DNA from: an uncultured Pelagibacteraceae bacterium | GTDB taxonomy: Bacteria > Pseudomonadota > Alphaproteobacteria > Pelagibacterales > Pelagibacteraceae | Direction: 5' to 3' | Assembly: GCA_902516465.1 (NCBI GenBank) | Contig: CABXZD010000001.1 | Coordinates: 221,761-285,760, forward strand | Length of the DNA: 64,000 nucleotides | In this document: piece by piece, positions 16,269-25,118 of the stretch | How positions within the stretch are numbered: position 1 is the stretch's first letter | How the letters are laid out: each line of letters opens with the position of its first letter | Made by a program: the position numbers and the translations under genes | The notes under the pieces: model-generated | Told to the model about the DNA's origin: nothing | What the model saw: only the letters and a program-made list of their open reading frames with translations | Databases searched by the model: none

Positions 16269-16697
16269 ATTTTTTCTGCATTTTATTTATATACAGCATA
16301 TCAAATACAAGTTTTTGCATTTGATGAAAATGCACCTTTTAATGCAAGAACATTTCCAATTTATTTAGGTTATGTAGGTTTATTTTTTTCTGGTTTAAAG
16401 TTAATTTTACCAGATCCTGATACAATTAAAGTAGAACACAAAACTTTAGAATATAAAAAAACTGCTTTATTAATTGTAATTGCAATTATCTATGGAGCAA
16501 CAATTTTAAAAGTTGGCTATTTTTTAACAACATCATTATTCCTATTTGTATCTTATTATTTTCTAGGTGAGAGAAGATGGATACTTATGTTTTTACTATC
16601 TTTTCCATTTGTTGCAGCATTTATGTACCTTCTACACGGAATACTTGAAATTTACTTAAGAGATCCATTTTTACAATCAATAGGAGTGATGGGATGA
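16227..16697 (+). CDS. tctB: Tripartite tricarboxylate transporter small membrane subunit TctB
   Basis: TctB is the small four-helix membrane subunit of TTT transporters. The 156 residues show helices at about 6-27, 43-60, 77-105 and 112-140 and a typical FNARTFPIYLG motif in the first loop. The start is GTG at 16227. A stop codon lies in frame just upstream (16218) and no ATG, GTG or TTG follows until well into the first helix, so this is the only workable usual start, yet it lies inside a terminator-like hairpin stem. The end overlaps tctA by 4 bases. Confidence 0.88.
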   Translation: MNINTTKVISLLFFIFSAFYLYTAYQIQVFAFDENAPFNARTFPIYLGYVGLFFSGLKLILPDPDTIKVEHKTLEYKKTALLIVIAIIYGATILKVGYFLTTSLFLFVSYYFLGERRWILMFLLSFPFVAAFMYLLHGILEIYLRDPFLQSIGVMG

Positions 16698-18196
16698 TTG
16701 AAGGAATACTCATTGGTCTAACTACTGCTCTTACATTTCAAAATATTTTTATGGTGATGATTGGTTGTTTCTTTGGAACGATCATTGGAATGCTACCCGG
16801 ACTTGGTCCAATGACTGCAATAGCTTTAATGATCCCAATTACATATGGTTTTGATCCAGCAACAGGATTGATTTTAATGGCTGGTGTTTATTATGGAGCA
16901 GTTTTTGGAGGTTCAACATCTTCAATTTTACTAAATGCTCCTGGTGTTCCAGGAACAGTAGCAACTTCATTCGATGGATATCCAATGGCTCAACAGGGTA
17001 AAGCTGGAAAAGCTTTAGCTATTGCAGCATGGAGTTCATTTGCTGGAGGAACTTTGTCTGCAATATATTTATTATTCATGGCACCAAGTTTATCTAAAGT
17101 AAGTTTATCATTTAGGTCTCCAGATTATTTTGCTTTAATGATTTTAGGTTTAACTGCTATTGCAGCTTTTTCCTCAAAAGGTCAGTTTTTAAAAGCAATG
17201 ATGATGGTTGTGCTTGGTTTAATGTTAGCATCAGTTGGGCAAGATTCTTTATCTGATATTACAAGATTTACATTTAATAACATGAATTTAACTGATGGAA
17301 TAAGTTTTGTTCTTGTAGTGATGGCTACATTTGCAATGAGTGAAGCTTTAACCATTATTTTAAAAAGAAATGACCCAACAGCAGCTGCTAAACAGGTTTC
17401 ACTAACTGAATTAGGATCAATTAGAATAAATAAAGAGGAACGTGGAAAGATGTATAAAACTATTCCAAGATCCTCAGTTATAGGTTTTTTAATTGGGGTA
17501 TTACCTGGTGCTGGAGCAACAATTGCATCATTTTTAGCTTACGGGATGGAAAGAAATTTAGTTAAAGATGAGGAAAAAGAAAAATTTGGAAAAGGTAGCG
17601 TGAATGGACTATCTGCTCCTGAAACAGCAAATAATGCAGCTTGTTCTGGCTCTTTTGTTCCAATGTTAACTTTAGGTATACCAGGAAGTGGAACTACAGC
17701 GGTTATGTTAGGTGCTCTTTTAGGCTTTGGAATTCAACCAGGTCCAAGACTTTATATGACCAACCCCGAAATTTTTTGGTCAGTAATAATGTCAATGTAT
17801 ATAGGAATGGTTGTCTTATTGATATTAAACTTACCATTAATTCCATATATTGCCCGAATACTTGCAGTACCAAAAAATTATTTAATTCCTTTAATTTTAT
17901 TTTTTTCAATTACTGGAATTTATGTAATGTCATTTAATAATTTTGATATTTATTTAATGATTGGAATTGCAGTTGTTGCAACTTTTTTAAGGCTTTATGA
18001 TTTTCCAATGCCTCCATTAATATTAGCATTCGTTCTTGGTGGGTTAATGGAAGAAAATTTAAGAAGGTCTTTGCTTTTAAGTAATGGATCTTGGGAATTC
18101 TTATGGGATAGAACTCTTACAGTTTGTATATTAGTAACAACAATTTTAATTGTTCTTTGGCATATTTATAAAACAATTACAAAAATGAGATCTTAA
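16694..18196 (+). CDS. tctA: Tripartite tricarboxylate transporter large membrane subunit TctA
   Basis: TctA is the main permease of the TTT system. It has 500 residues with about 11-12 helices. The two signature loops are intact: GMLPGLGPMTAIALMIPITYG in the first half and IGVLPGAGATIASFLAYGME in the second, plus APETANNAACSGSFVPMLTLG. The start ATG overlaps the tctB stop. The 3' end overlaps the convergent glycosyltransferase gene by 4 bases. Together with tctC and tctB it forms a complete importer, probably Na+- or H+-driven. Confidence 0.96.
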   Translation: MIEGILIGLTTALTFQNIFMVMIGCFFGTIIGMLPGLGPMTAIALMIPITYGFDPATGLILMAGVYYGAVFGGSTSSILLNAPGVPGTVATSFDGYPMAQQGKAGKALAIAAWSSFAGGTLSAIYLLFMAPSLSKVSLSFRSPDYFALMILGLTAIAAFSSKGQFLKAMMMVVLGLMLASVGQDSLSDITRFTFNNMNLTDGISFVLVVMATFAMSEALTIILKRNDPTAAAKQVSLTELGSIRINKEERGKMYKTIPRSSVIGFLIGVLPGAGATIASFLAYGMERNLVKDEEKEKFGKGSVNGLSAPETANNAACSGSFVPMLTLGIPGSGTTAVMLGALLGFGIQPGPRLYMTNPEIFWSVIMSMYIGMVVLLILNLPLIPYIARILAVPKNYLIPLILFFSITGIYVMSFNNFDIYLMIGIAVVATFLRLYDFPMPPLILAFVLGGLMEENLRRSLLLSNGSWEFLWDRTLTVCILVTTILIVLWHIYKTITKMRS

Positions 18197-19275
18197 TTAA
18201 GAATTTTTTTGTATTTCTCTAATGTTTTTTCCCATGTAAACTTTGAAACATATTCTTTGGCTTTTTTACCAAATTCTAAATATTTTTTATTTTCTATCAT
18301 GGAATTTAATGATGAATAGATATCATCTAAGTTATTTCCATCACAAATTAATCCAGTTTTATCATGATTTATTGCATCTGATGCTCCACCATCTTTTCCT
18401 CCAAGTGAAGGAATTCCATACTGAGCAGCTTCGACATAAGCTATTCCAAAACCTTCTACAGAAGTTTTATGTATTATAGATGGCATGACAAAGATATTAG
18501 ATTTAGCCACTAACGCATTTTTTAAATCAGCACTTATGTCTTTAAAGAACATTACTTGTGAAGTTAGATCTAATTCTTCAACTAATTTTTTTATATTTTC
18601 CTCTTCGTCGCCATAACCAATACAAATATAAACAATATCAGGGTATAACTGTTTTAAATTTTTTAGTGCCATAATTATCTTTTCATGATTTTTTCTTTTA
18701 TCAAATCTAGAAACAGTAATTAGTCTTGGCGTTTTTACTTTTAATAAACTTTCAACCTTCTCCAGAGATTTTTTATTTAATTCTTTAACTGGATCAGATC
18801 CGGGATTTATAACTATAACTTTATCTTGTTCTACACCATTATTTATTGCTAAATTTTTTGTGTATTCAGAATTCGCTATTACTCTCTCTACATTATTAAG
18901 AACTTTTATAACTCTTTTGTTTAATGAACTTCCTGATGGATGGTTGATTTCCTTACCATGAATTAAGCAATACTTTTTTTTTTCAGTTTTAATTAATTCT
19001 AAACTTTTCCAGTGATCAGCGATAATGCCCTCAACCTTATTTTCTTTTAGAAATGTATTTATTAATTGAGCTTTTCTTATTTTCCTTAGAAATTTTATTC
19101 CACCAACTCTTTCAATTGAAAAACTTGCCTGTTCATCAAAATCTTTATGATTTTCATGATAATCTGCAAAAACTTTAATCATAAAATTTTTTGACATTTC
19201 ACCGGATAAACCCCACATCAAACTTTGCATTCCACCTAATTCAGGAGGAAATGCCCTTGTTACAATAAGATACAT
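18193..19275 (-). CDS. Glycosyltransferase family 4 / GT-B type
   Basis: The 360-residue GT-B protein has the N-terminal RAFPPELGGMQSLMWGLS acceptor-side loop and the C-terminal nucleotide-sugar half with VSRFDKRKNHEKII and KTSVEGFGIAYVEAAQYG, the E-x7-E signature of GT4 enzymes. It probably adds a hexose or mannose to a lipid or surface glycan. It shares 1 base with the redoxin gene upstream (19275), so the two are co-transcribed, without an obvious functional link. Confidence 0.85.
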   Translation of the reverse strand: MYLIVTRAFPPELGGMQSLMWGLSGEMSKNFMIKVFADYHENHKDFDEQASFSIERVGGIKFLRKIRKAQLINTFLKENKVEGIIADHWKSLELIKTEKKKYCLIHGKEINHPSGSSLNKRVIKVLNNVERVIANSEYTKNLAINNGVEQDKVIVINPGSDPVKELNKKSLEKVESLLKVKTPRLITVSRFDKRKNHEKIIMALKNLKQLYPDIVYICIGYGDEEENIKKLVEELDLTSQVMFFKDISADLKNALVAKSNIFVMPSIIHKTSVEGFGIAYVEAAQYGIPSLGGKDGGASDAINHDKTGLICDGNNLDDIYSSLNSMIENKKYLEFGKKAKEYVSKFTWEKTLEKYKKILN

Positions 19276-19829
19276 TAATTAGTCTTCCACTTGATACTAC
19301 ATCCTGCACTAGGAATTTGATTTTCTGGCCCTTTGTTAGTTTCAGCTATTCGTTTCATAGCTTTCAAAAGATCACTATCTCCATCTCTTACTGGAATTAA
19401 TTTTTTTAGTTCTCTTACTCTTCCTCTATATTGAAGCTCTAAATCTTTGTTATATCCAAAAAAATCTGGAGTGCATACCGCATTATAAGTTTTCGCGATT
19501 TCTTGAGTTTCATCAACTAAATAGGGGAAACCAAATTGATTTTTTTTTGAAAACTCAATCATATTTTCAAATGAATCTTCAGGATAATTTTTTGCGTCAT
19601 TAGCGCAAATAGCTACTGAGTTGATACCGATATCTTTTAATTTTTTACAATCTTCAACAATGTCTTTTGTTACAGCTTTAACATACGGACAGTGATTACA
19701 GATAAACATGATTAATGTTCCCTTTTCACCTTTAATATCTGTTAATGAAAGTATCGTACCTTCTGTTGATTTAAGCTTAAAGTCATAAGCTTTTTGACCA
19801 AAATCACATATTGGAGTTTGTATGGGCAT
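19275..19829 (-). CDS. Thioredoxin-fold redoxin (AhpC/TSA-related)
   Basis: The 184-residue protein has an AhpC/TSA-Redoxin fold: DFGQKAYDFKLKSTEG at the start, then the active-site strand LIMFICNHCPYVKAV with a CxxC-type pair (CNHC), and YNAVCTPDFFGYN with the cis-proline loop. There is no signal peptide, so it is cytoplasmic. It resembles the thioredoxin-family group often annotated as PRX-like 1; its partner is unknown. It is divergent from the gamma-carbonic anhydrase gene with only 20 bases between starts. Confidence 0.8.
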   Translation of the reverse strand: MPIQTPICDFGQKAYDFKLKSTEGTILSLTDIKGEKGTLIMFICNHCPYVKAVTKDIVEDCKKLKDIGINSVAICANDAKNYPEDSFENMIEFSKKNQFGFPYLVDETQEIAKTYNAVCTPDFFGYNKDLELQYRGRVRELKKLIPVRDGDSDLLKAMKRIAETNKGPENQIPSAGCSIKWKTN

Positions 19830-19849
19830 AATGTAATAATATATAAATT

Positions 19850-20362
19850 ATGTTTTACGATTTAAAAGATAAAAAACCAAAAAACTCTGGCGAAAATTGG
19901 GTAGCGCCTAATGCAACTATTATAGGCGATGTTACCTTAGAAAAAAATTCTAGTATCTGGTTTAATGCTACTTTAAGAGGTGATTTAGAAAATATTCATA
20001 TTGGAGAAGGTTCTAACATTCAAGATGGGAGCGTTTTACACACAGATCCTGGTTATCCATTAAAAGTTGGAAGGAATGTTACTGTTGGACATATGGTTAT
20101 GCTTCACGGCTGTATGATAGGTGACAATAGTTTAATCGGAATCGGTGCAGTGATTCTTAATAATGCTAAAATTGGAAAAAACTGTCTTATTGGAGCAAAA
20201 GCACTAATTACAGAAAATAAAGAAATTCCAGACAACTCTCTAGTAATAGGTTCACCTGGTAAGGTTGTAAGGGAAATTACTGAAGATGAAAAAAAAGCAA
20301 TCTATGAAAATACAAAGCACTATCAAGATAATTGGAAAAAATATTCTAAATCTATATTTTAA
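19850..20362 (+). CDS. Gamma-carbonic anhydrase family protein (YrdA/PaaY-like)
   Basis: The 170-residue left-handed beta-helix protein has hexapeptide repeats. VGHMVMLHGC and SVLHTDPGYP supply the histidines that bind zinc in gamma-carbonic anhydrases, and LIGIGAVILNNAKIGKNCLIGA continues the helix. It might hydrate CO2 or be one of the related acyl-CoA thioesterase/transferase-type proteins of this fold. A signal-peptide-bearing hydrolase gene starts 4 bases after its stop. Confidence 0.85.
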   Translation: MFYDLKDKKPKNSGENWVAPNATIIGDVTLEKNSSIWFNATLRGDLENIHIGEGSNIQDGSVLHTDPGYPLKVGRNVTVGHMVMLHGCMIGDNSLIGIGAVILNNAKIGKNCLIGAKALITENKEIPDNSLVIGSPGKVVREITEDEKKAIYENTKHYQDNWKKYSKSIF

Positions 20363-20366
20363 TTTA

Positions 20367-21386
20367 ATGAAAAAAATTTTTCTTACATTATTGATAACTT
20401 TATTTACTTCATCACTTTTTGCTGCTCAACTAAAATCTCCTTTAGATAAATTATTTAAATATTTTAAAAATGGTCAAATGATTAAAATTAATTCGTATAA
20501 CGCAAAAAATTACATGGAAATTAAAGATGGAACTTTTAAAAAATCACCTTTAGAAATAGATGCATTTATAGCATATCCAAAAAAAGGTGAAGGACCTTTC
20601 CCTCTAGTAATGTTTGCTCATGCGAGTGGTGGCCCACTTTTATTTACTGATAAATGGTTTAAGTTCAATAGACTAGCCGCCAAATCTTTACAGAAAAAAG
20701 GGATTGCAGTTATGTTTATAGATAATTTTGCTCCTCGAGGAACTTATACAACTTATGCAAATCAACAAAAGGTCCCACATTGGTCTACTTTTATTGATAC
20801 TTTTATGGCTCTTAAACACGTTTCAGAAGATCCTAAAATAAATATTAATAAAGTGGGAATAACAGGTTGGTCAAGAGGAGGTGCAATTTCTATTATGGCT
20901 TCAGAAAAAAAGTTAAGAGATGCACTTATTGATAAAAATTTATTTTTTGCAGCTGCTCAACCTAGATCACCACCATGTTGGAGCATTGGTATGTTCAAAA
21001 ATCCAACACCAACACCAGAGACAAAAACTTGGATGGTTTTAGGTGGTGCTGACGATTATACAGCAGCAGAACCATGTGTTGAACTAGGTAAAAAAATTAA
21101 AGCTAATGGTGGAAACATCGAGGTTACAGTTAAAAAAGGATGGCATCATGGTTTTACAGCAAACTATGAAGAAGAATGGGAAAAAGAAGGTATGGTATTT
21201 ACCAATTGTCCAGGTTTTTTCACTAATGATGATGGAACAACTAGTTCAAGTGATCCAAATTACAAATGGGCTAAATCATGGTGGAATGACAAGTGTATAA
21301 AAAGGGGTGCACATATAGGAGGGGACAAAGGTAAAGTCTTTAAATCTAAGTTTGTAAAATTTTTTAAAAAGGAACTTCTTAATTAA
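20367..21386 (+). CDS. Exported dienelactone-hydrolase-family protein
   Basis: I place the start at ATG 20367, giving 339 residues, because it yields a clean signal peptide (MKKIFLTLLITLFTSSLFA) and avoids overlapping the carbonic anhydrase gene; a longer frame from 20286 is open but unlikely. The mature part has the hydrolase nucleophile elbow GWSRGG, an oxyanion-side VMFAHASGG, ADDYTAAEPC containing the acid, and WHHGFTA with the likely catalytic His. It belongs to the DLH alpha/beta-hydrolase family. The substrate is unknown and the product should be periplasmic. It is followed after 1 base by a tautomerase gene. Confidence 0.82.
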   Translation: MKKIFLTLLITLFTSSLFAAQLKSPLDKLFKYFKNGQMIKINSYNAKNYMEIKDGTFKKSPLEIDAFIAYPKKGEGPFPLVMFAHASGGPLLFTDKWFKFNRLAAKSLQKKGIAVMFIDNFAPRGTYTTYANQQKVPHWSTFIDTFMALKHVSEDPKININKVGITGWSRGGAISIMASEKKLRDALIDKNLFFAAAQPRSPPCWSIGMFKNPTPTPETKTWMVLGGADDYTAAEPCVELGKKIKANGGNIEVTVKKGWHHGFTANYEEEWEKEGMVFTNCPGFFTNDDGTTSSSDPNYKWAKSWWNDKCIKRGAHIGGDKGKVFKSKFVKFFKKELLN

Positions 21387-21387
21387 T

Positions 21388-21828
21388 ATGCCAACATATA
21401 CAGTAACAAATTCAAACTTCAATTTATCCTCAAAACAACAACAAAAATTAGCGAAAGGAATTACTAAAGTTCATAATGTAGTAACTGGAGCAAATACTTA
21501 TTTTGCTCAAGTAATATTCAATAAAACAAAAAAAAATAATCATTTTATGGGTGGAAAAAAAGTAAAAGAACCCTCATTATTTTTACTTGGTCAAATTAGA
21601 GCAGGTCGATCAAAAGAGGTCAAAGACAAATTAATTTCAGATTTAAAACATGTATTAGTAAAAAATTCAAAATTAGATGAAACTCAAATTTGGGTTTATA
21701 TTAATGATCTTCCCCCATCTCAAATGATTGAATATGGGGCTGTCTTACCAGACTCTGGCAAAGAGAAAGAGTGGTTCGCAAATTTACCAGTTAAATTAAA
21801 GAAAAAATTAGCTGCTATTGAAAAATAA
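21388..21828 (+). CDS. Tautomerase-superfamily enzyme, cis-CaaD/Cg10062-like
   Basis: The 146-residue protein begins MPTYTV, so Pro becomes the N-terminal catalytic residue after Met removal. Counting from that Pro, His28, Arg70, Arg73, Tyr103 and Glu114 are all present, which are the six catalytic residues of cis-3-chloroacrylic acid dehalogenase. The surrounding VFGEMP-like segment (here YINDLPPSQMIEYG) and the length also match cis-CaaD. Family knowledge: cis-CaaD hydrates cis-3-haloacrylate to malonate semialdehyde, and Cg10062 acts on propiolate-type acids. Which substrate is used here is not known. It lies 1 base after an exported hydrolase gene. Confidence 0.8.
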   Translation: MPTYTVTNSNFNLSSKQQQKLAKGITKVHNVVTGANTYFAQVIFNKTKKNNHFMGGKKVKEPSLFLLGQIRAGRSKEVKDKLISDLKHVLVKNSKLDETQIWVYINDLPPSQMIEYGAVLPDSGKEKEWFANLPVKLKKKLAAIEK

Positions 21829-21829
21829 T

Positions 21830-22429
21830 TTAAGGAACTAACCAATCATTCTTGTTTGTTTCCAAATCAAACTTAGCTCTTCTATGACCTTTAGCAGCAA
21901 GATATAGCCATTCTATAGATTTTATTTTGCATTTAATTACAGTAAAATTTTTATAACCATCTTCACTTTGTTCCATTGTGTAATCAAAATCTTCCAATTT
22001 AGATATCATTCCAGAAGTTGGTTTTTCTGATGCAGTTCCTGGGGGACTATCAGTTAAATAACAACGTCTGCTTATATGTTGAGTTTTTTTCCAAGACTCT
22101 TCAGTTGTAGAATTTTGATTATTAATTTCACATTCTACTTTAACTCTTAGTTGTATCTTTTCTTCTTTATCGTAAAAAACTAGAGAGGCATTCTTATTTT
22201 TTTTTAAAATATTCACCTTCGGAGATCTTAAATCAGTATGAAATTGTAATAAATTATTTGCTCTATCTGATTTACGCAAAACAACAATTCTACCATCGAC
22301 CTCATCTTGGTGAGCACATATGAAAACTGGAATTCTAAATGGTGAACCTCTGTTAGTGACAGCATCATCTAACATAGACCAATACTTATTTTGAATTTCT
22401 ACAAAATCTTCATAGTATGCTGGCTGCAT
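21830..22429 (-). CDS. Pyridoxamine 5'-phosphate oxidase-family flavoprotein
   Basis: The 199-residue protein has the FMN-binding split-barrel pattern: IPVFICAHQD..GRIVVLRK, then FHTDLRSPKVNILKKN and VFYDKEEKIQLRVKV. A PNPOx-like C-terminal strand (IEWLYL) follows. True PdxH usually ends with a longer conserved dimerisation motif that I do not see, so this is best called a PNPOx-family protein of unknown substrate. It is separated by 3 bases from the dehydrogenase gene upstream and converges with the tautomerase gene. Confidence 0.75.
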   Translation of the reverse strand: MQPAYYEDFVEIQNKYWSMLDDAVTNRGSPFRIPVFICAHQDEVDGRIVVLRKSDRANNLLQFHTDLRSPKVNILKKNKNASLVFYDKEEKIQLRVKVECEINNQNSTTEESWKKTQHISRRCYLTDSPPGTASEKPTSGMISKLEDFDYTMEQSEDGYKNFTVIKCKIKSIEWLYLAAKGHRRAKFDLETNKNDWLVP

Positions 22430-22432
22430 ACT

Positions 22433-23302
22433 TTACTTTCTAAATCTTTTTATTAAGCTTGAAGTATCCCAACGATTACCACCCATGCCTTGTACTTCAC
22501 CATAATATTTATCAACGAGTTCAGTGACAGGTAATAATGAGCCATTATTTTTAGCTTCATCCATCGCAATTTTTAAATCTTTTCTCATCCAATCTACTGC
22601 AAAACCAAAATCAAATTTGTCATCAATCATTGTTTTATATCTATTTTCCATTTGCCAAGATTGTGCAGCACCTTTTGAAATAACCTCAATTACATCTTCC
22701 ATGTTCAACCCAGCCTTCATTCCAAAGTTAATAGCTTCAGATAAACCTTGAACTAAACCTGCAATACAAATCTGATTAACCATTTTAGCAAGCTGTCCAT
22801 TTCCTGGACCACCGAGTAATTTCATTTTTTTACTATAACAATCAATTTTATCTTTTGCTTTATCAAAGTCAGATTGATCACCACCAATCATAACTGTTAA
22901 TGCACCATTTTCTGCACCAGCTTGTCCTCCTGATACTGGTGCATCTAATGCACCAAATTCATTTTTTTTTGCATAGGCATATATTTCTTTTGCAATTGTT
23001 GCAGAAGCAGTTGTGTTATCAATGTAAACAGCGCCTTTTTTTATTGTTTTAAATGCACCGTTATCTCCAAAAGTTACCTCTCTTAAGTCATTGTCATTTC
23101 CAACACAGGTAAAAATATATTCAGCATCCTTTGCAGCCTCTGCAGGTGTTTCAGCCATTTTTCCCTTGTGTTCTCCAATCCATTTTTCAGCTTTTGATTT
23201 TGTTCTATTAAAAACAGTTACATTGTGGCCACCTTTTGATATATAACCAGCCATTGGGTAGCCCATAACCCCAAGACCTATGAAAGCAACATTACAAGTC
23301 AT
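22433..23302 (-). CDS. Beta-hydroxyacid dehydrogenase (3-hydroxyisobutyrate/tartronate-semialdehyde reductase family)
   Basis: The 289-residue NAD(P)-dependent enzyme has the Rossmann motif FIGLGVMGYPMAGYISKGG at the N-terminus, the substrate loop DAPVSGGQAGAENGALTVM and the catalytic lysine in GNGQLAKMVNQ. It belongs to the family of 3-hydroxyisobutyrate dehydrogenase, tartronate semialdehyde reductase and glyoxylate reductase, whose members are hard to separate by eye. Malonate semialdehyde to 3-hydroxypropionate is a plausible reaction given the nearby tautomerase, but that is inference. It is divergent from an MFS gene with 11 bases between starts. Confidence 0.85.
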   Translation of the reverse strand: MTCNVAFIGLGVMGYPMAGYISKGGHNVTVFNRTKSKAEKWIGEHKGKMAETPAEAAKDAEYIFTCVGNDNDLREVTFGDNGAFKTIKKGAVYIDNTTASATIAKEIYAYAKKNEFGALDAPVSGGQAGAENGALTVMIGGDQSDFDKAKDKIDCYSKKMKLLGGPGNGQLAKMVNQICIAGLVQGLSEAINFGMKAGLNMEDVIEVISKGAAQSWQMENRYKTMIDDKFDFGFAVDWMRKDLKIAMDEAKNNGSLLPVTELVDKYYGEVQGMGGNRWDTSSLIKRFRK

Positions 23303-23313
23303 AAATTTTTTAT

Positions 23314-24522
23314 ATGTTTAAGAGTTTAAGTTTAAAAGTAATTTTATTTGGATTTATATTTACATTTTTTTCTAGTTTTGGACAGAGTTTTTTTCTTGGG
23401 CTATTTAATTCTAGCATACGTGATGCGCTTTCTATCACTCAGGGACAATTTGGATCAATTTATGCTACTGCGACGTTACTTAGTAGTTTTCTATTGATTT
23501 GGGTAGGAAAAAAAATTGATGATGTAAACATTTTTAAATTTGTTTTTTTTGTAACATTACTTCTTTCTTTTTCATGTTTTCTCTTCTCAAAAATATCATC
23601 AATTATATTTTTATTTTTTGCAATCTTTCTTATGAGATTTTCAGGTCAAGGAATGATGTCTCATACTGCAACGACTACTATCTCAAGATATTTTACAAAA
23701 TCAAGAGGTAAAGCTTTAAGCACATGCTGGTTTGGCCTTTCAACAGCCGAATTCTTTTTACCAGTTTTAATAGTTTATTTATTGACCATTACTACTTGGC
23801 AAAACATGTGGATTTCGATTTCGTTATTAGTTTTGATATTCCTACCAATAACTTCTTTCATTTTAATCAAAAATCTAAATTTAAATTCTAGAGAGGAAAT
23901 AAATAAAGATGATTTTAAAGATAGAGATATTAAACAGTGGAAAAGAACTGAAGTTTTAAAAGATTATAGATTCTATATCATTTGTTTGAATATGTTAGCT
24001 ATGCCTTGGATTGCTACTGGAGTGTTTGTATACCAATCATTTATTACTGAGTCTAAAGATTGGGGAAATTATATTATTGCACAATCTTTCATGGTATATT
24101 CAGTCTTATCGGTAATTACTTTGTTAATTTCAGGGTTCTTAATCGATAAATTTACAAGCAGAAAATTATTAATTTTTATGAATATTCCCTTGTTATTTGC
24201 TTCTTTAGTTTTGATTTTTTTTGAAAGTGCTACAACTGGATTTGTTTTTTTAGGACTTATAGGTGTTTCTAATGGGTTTGCAAATGTATTAGGTTCATCG
24301 ACTTGGGCTGAGATTTATGGAGTAAAACATATTGGATCAATTAAAGCCTTAACTACTGCATTAATGGTTTTTTCTACTGCTTTTGGTACAGCTTTATTTG
24401 GAATACTAATTGATACAGGCTTTTCTTTAGAGCAAATAGCATTAGTATCAGTAATTTATATTTCCTTTTCTCTAATTCTACTATTTTTAATCAGAAACAA
24501 GCTGAATCCTCAATATACTTAA
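23314..24522 (+). CDS. MFS transporter
   Basis: The 402-residue protein has twelve predicted helices. FSSFGQSFFLGLFNSSIRDA in helix 1, and TISRYFTKSRGKAL in the middle of the N-terminal half, point to the oxalate/formate- or monocarboxylate-like MFS branch. A cytoplasmic loop lies near residues 190-215. The substrate is unknown. It stands alone on the plus strand between a dehydrogenase and rpoZ. Confidence 0.85.
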   Translation: MFKSLSLKVILFGFIFTFFSSFGQSFFLGLFNSSIRDALSITQGQFGSIYATATLLSSFLLIWVGKKIDDVNIFKFVFFVTLLLSFSCFLFSKISSIIFLFFAIFLMRFSGQGMMSHTATTTISRYFTKSRGKALSTCWFGLSTAEFFLPVLIVYLLTITTWQNMWISISLLVLIFLPITSFILIKNLNLNSREEINKDDFKDRDIKQWKRTEVLKDYRFYIICLNMLAMPWIATGVFVYQSFITESKDWGNYIIAQSFMVYSVLSVITLLISGFLIDKFTSRKLLIFMNIPLLFASLVLIFFESATTGFVFLGLIGVSNGFANVLGSSTWAEIYGVKHIGSIKALTTALMVFSTAFGTALFGILIDTGFSLEQIALVSVIYISFSLILLFLIRNKLNPQYT

Positions 24523-24564
24523 AAACTCCTTGATTTTTTTAAAGTCTCCTTATACATACTCCAC

Positions 24565-25101
24565 ATGGCAAGAGTAACAGTAGAAGATTGTGTAGATAAA
24601 GTAGATAGCCCTTATGAACTTGTTTTGGTAGCGAAAGAAAGAGCTACTCAACTTAACTCTGGGATTGAACCAACACTAGAGAGAGACGACGATAAACATA
24701 CTGTAATAGCTTTAAGAGAAATAGCTGAAGAGAATGTTAAAGTTCCAGATTTAACTGAAAGTGCTATCTATAAATTAAGGAAACATGTCGAACAAGTTGA
24801 TGATGGATCTGAAGATGATGAGGATTTAGGTGATGATTTTGAAAACTTATACAAAGGGGAGATTTCTAAAAGTGGAACACCAATTCTTCCATCCAAAAGA
24901 GCTAGAAAGGCACCTGAAAAAATTCAAGTTTCTAAAGAAGACTTAGCGGAATTATCTCAAACAGCTAATCCAGATATAGATACTTCTAAGAGTGAAGAGA
25001 GCATTGATGGAGAAGGAGATATTTCTTTAGACGAAGTTGTGGAGTCAGAAGATCAAGTAGTACAGGAAAACTCTGACGAAACAGAGCCTTCAAATTCTTA
25101 A
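24565..25101 (+). CDS. rpoZ: RNA polymerase omega subunit with a long acidic tail
   Basis: Omega stabilises the beta' subunit during RNA polymerase assembly. Residues 1-60 are clear omega: [31 protein letters not shown] and VIALREIAE. The remaining 118 residues form a low-complexity, acidic, probably disordered tail rich in Glu, Asp and Ser. At 178 residues it is considerably longer than typical omega (about 90-130). Only the first 60-70 residues have a known role. Confidence 0.92.
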   Translation: MARVTVEDCVDKVDSPYELVLVAKERATQLNSGIEPTLERDDDKHTVIALREIAEENVKVPDLTESAIYKLRKHVEQVDDGSEDDEDLGDDFENLYKGEISKSGTPILPSKRARKAPEKIQVSKEDLAELSQTANPDIDTSKSEESIDGEGDISLDEVVESEDQVVQENSDETEPSNS

Positions 25102-25118
25102 CAAAAATTTTATTTTAG

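Noticed and set aside
20286..20366. Longer start for the exported hydrolase (ATG at 20286)
   Set aside because: It would overlap the carbonic anhydrase gene by 77 bases and hide the clear signal peptide that starts at ATG 20367.
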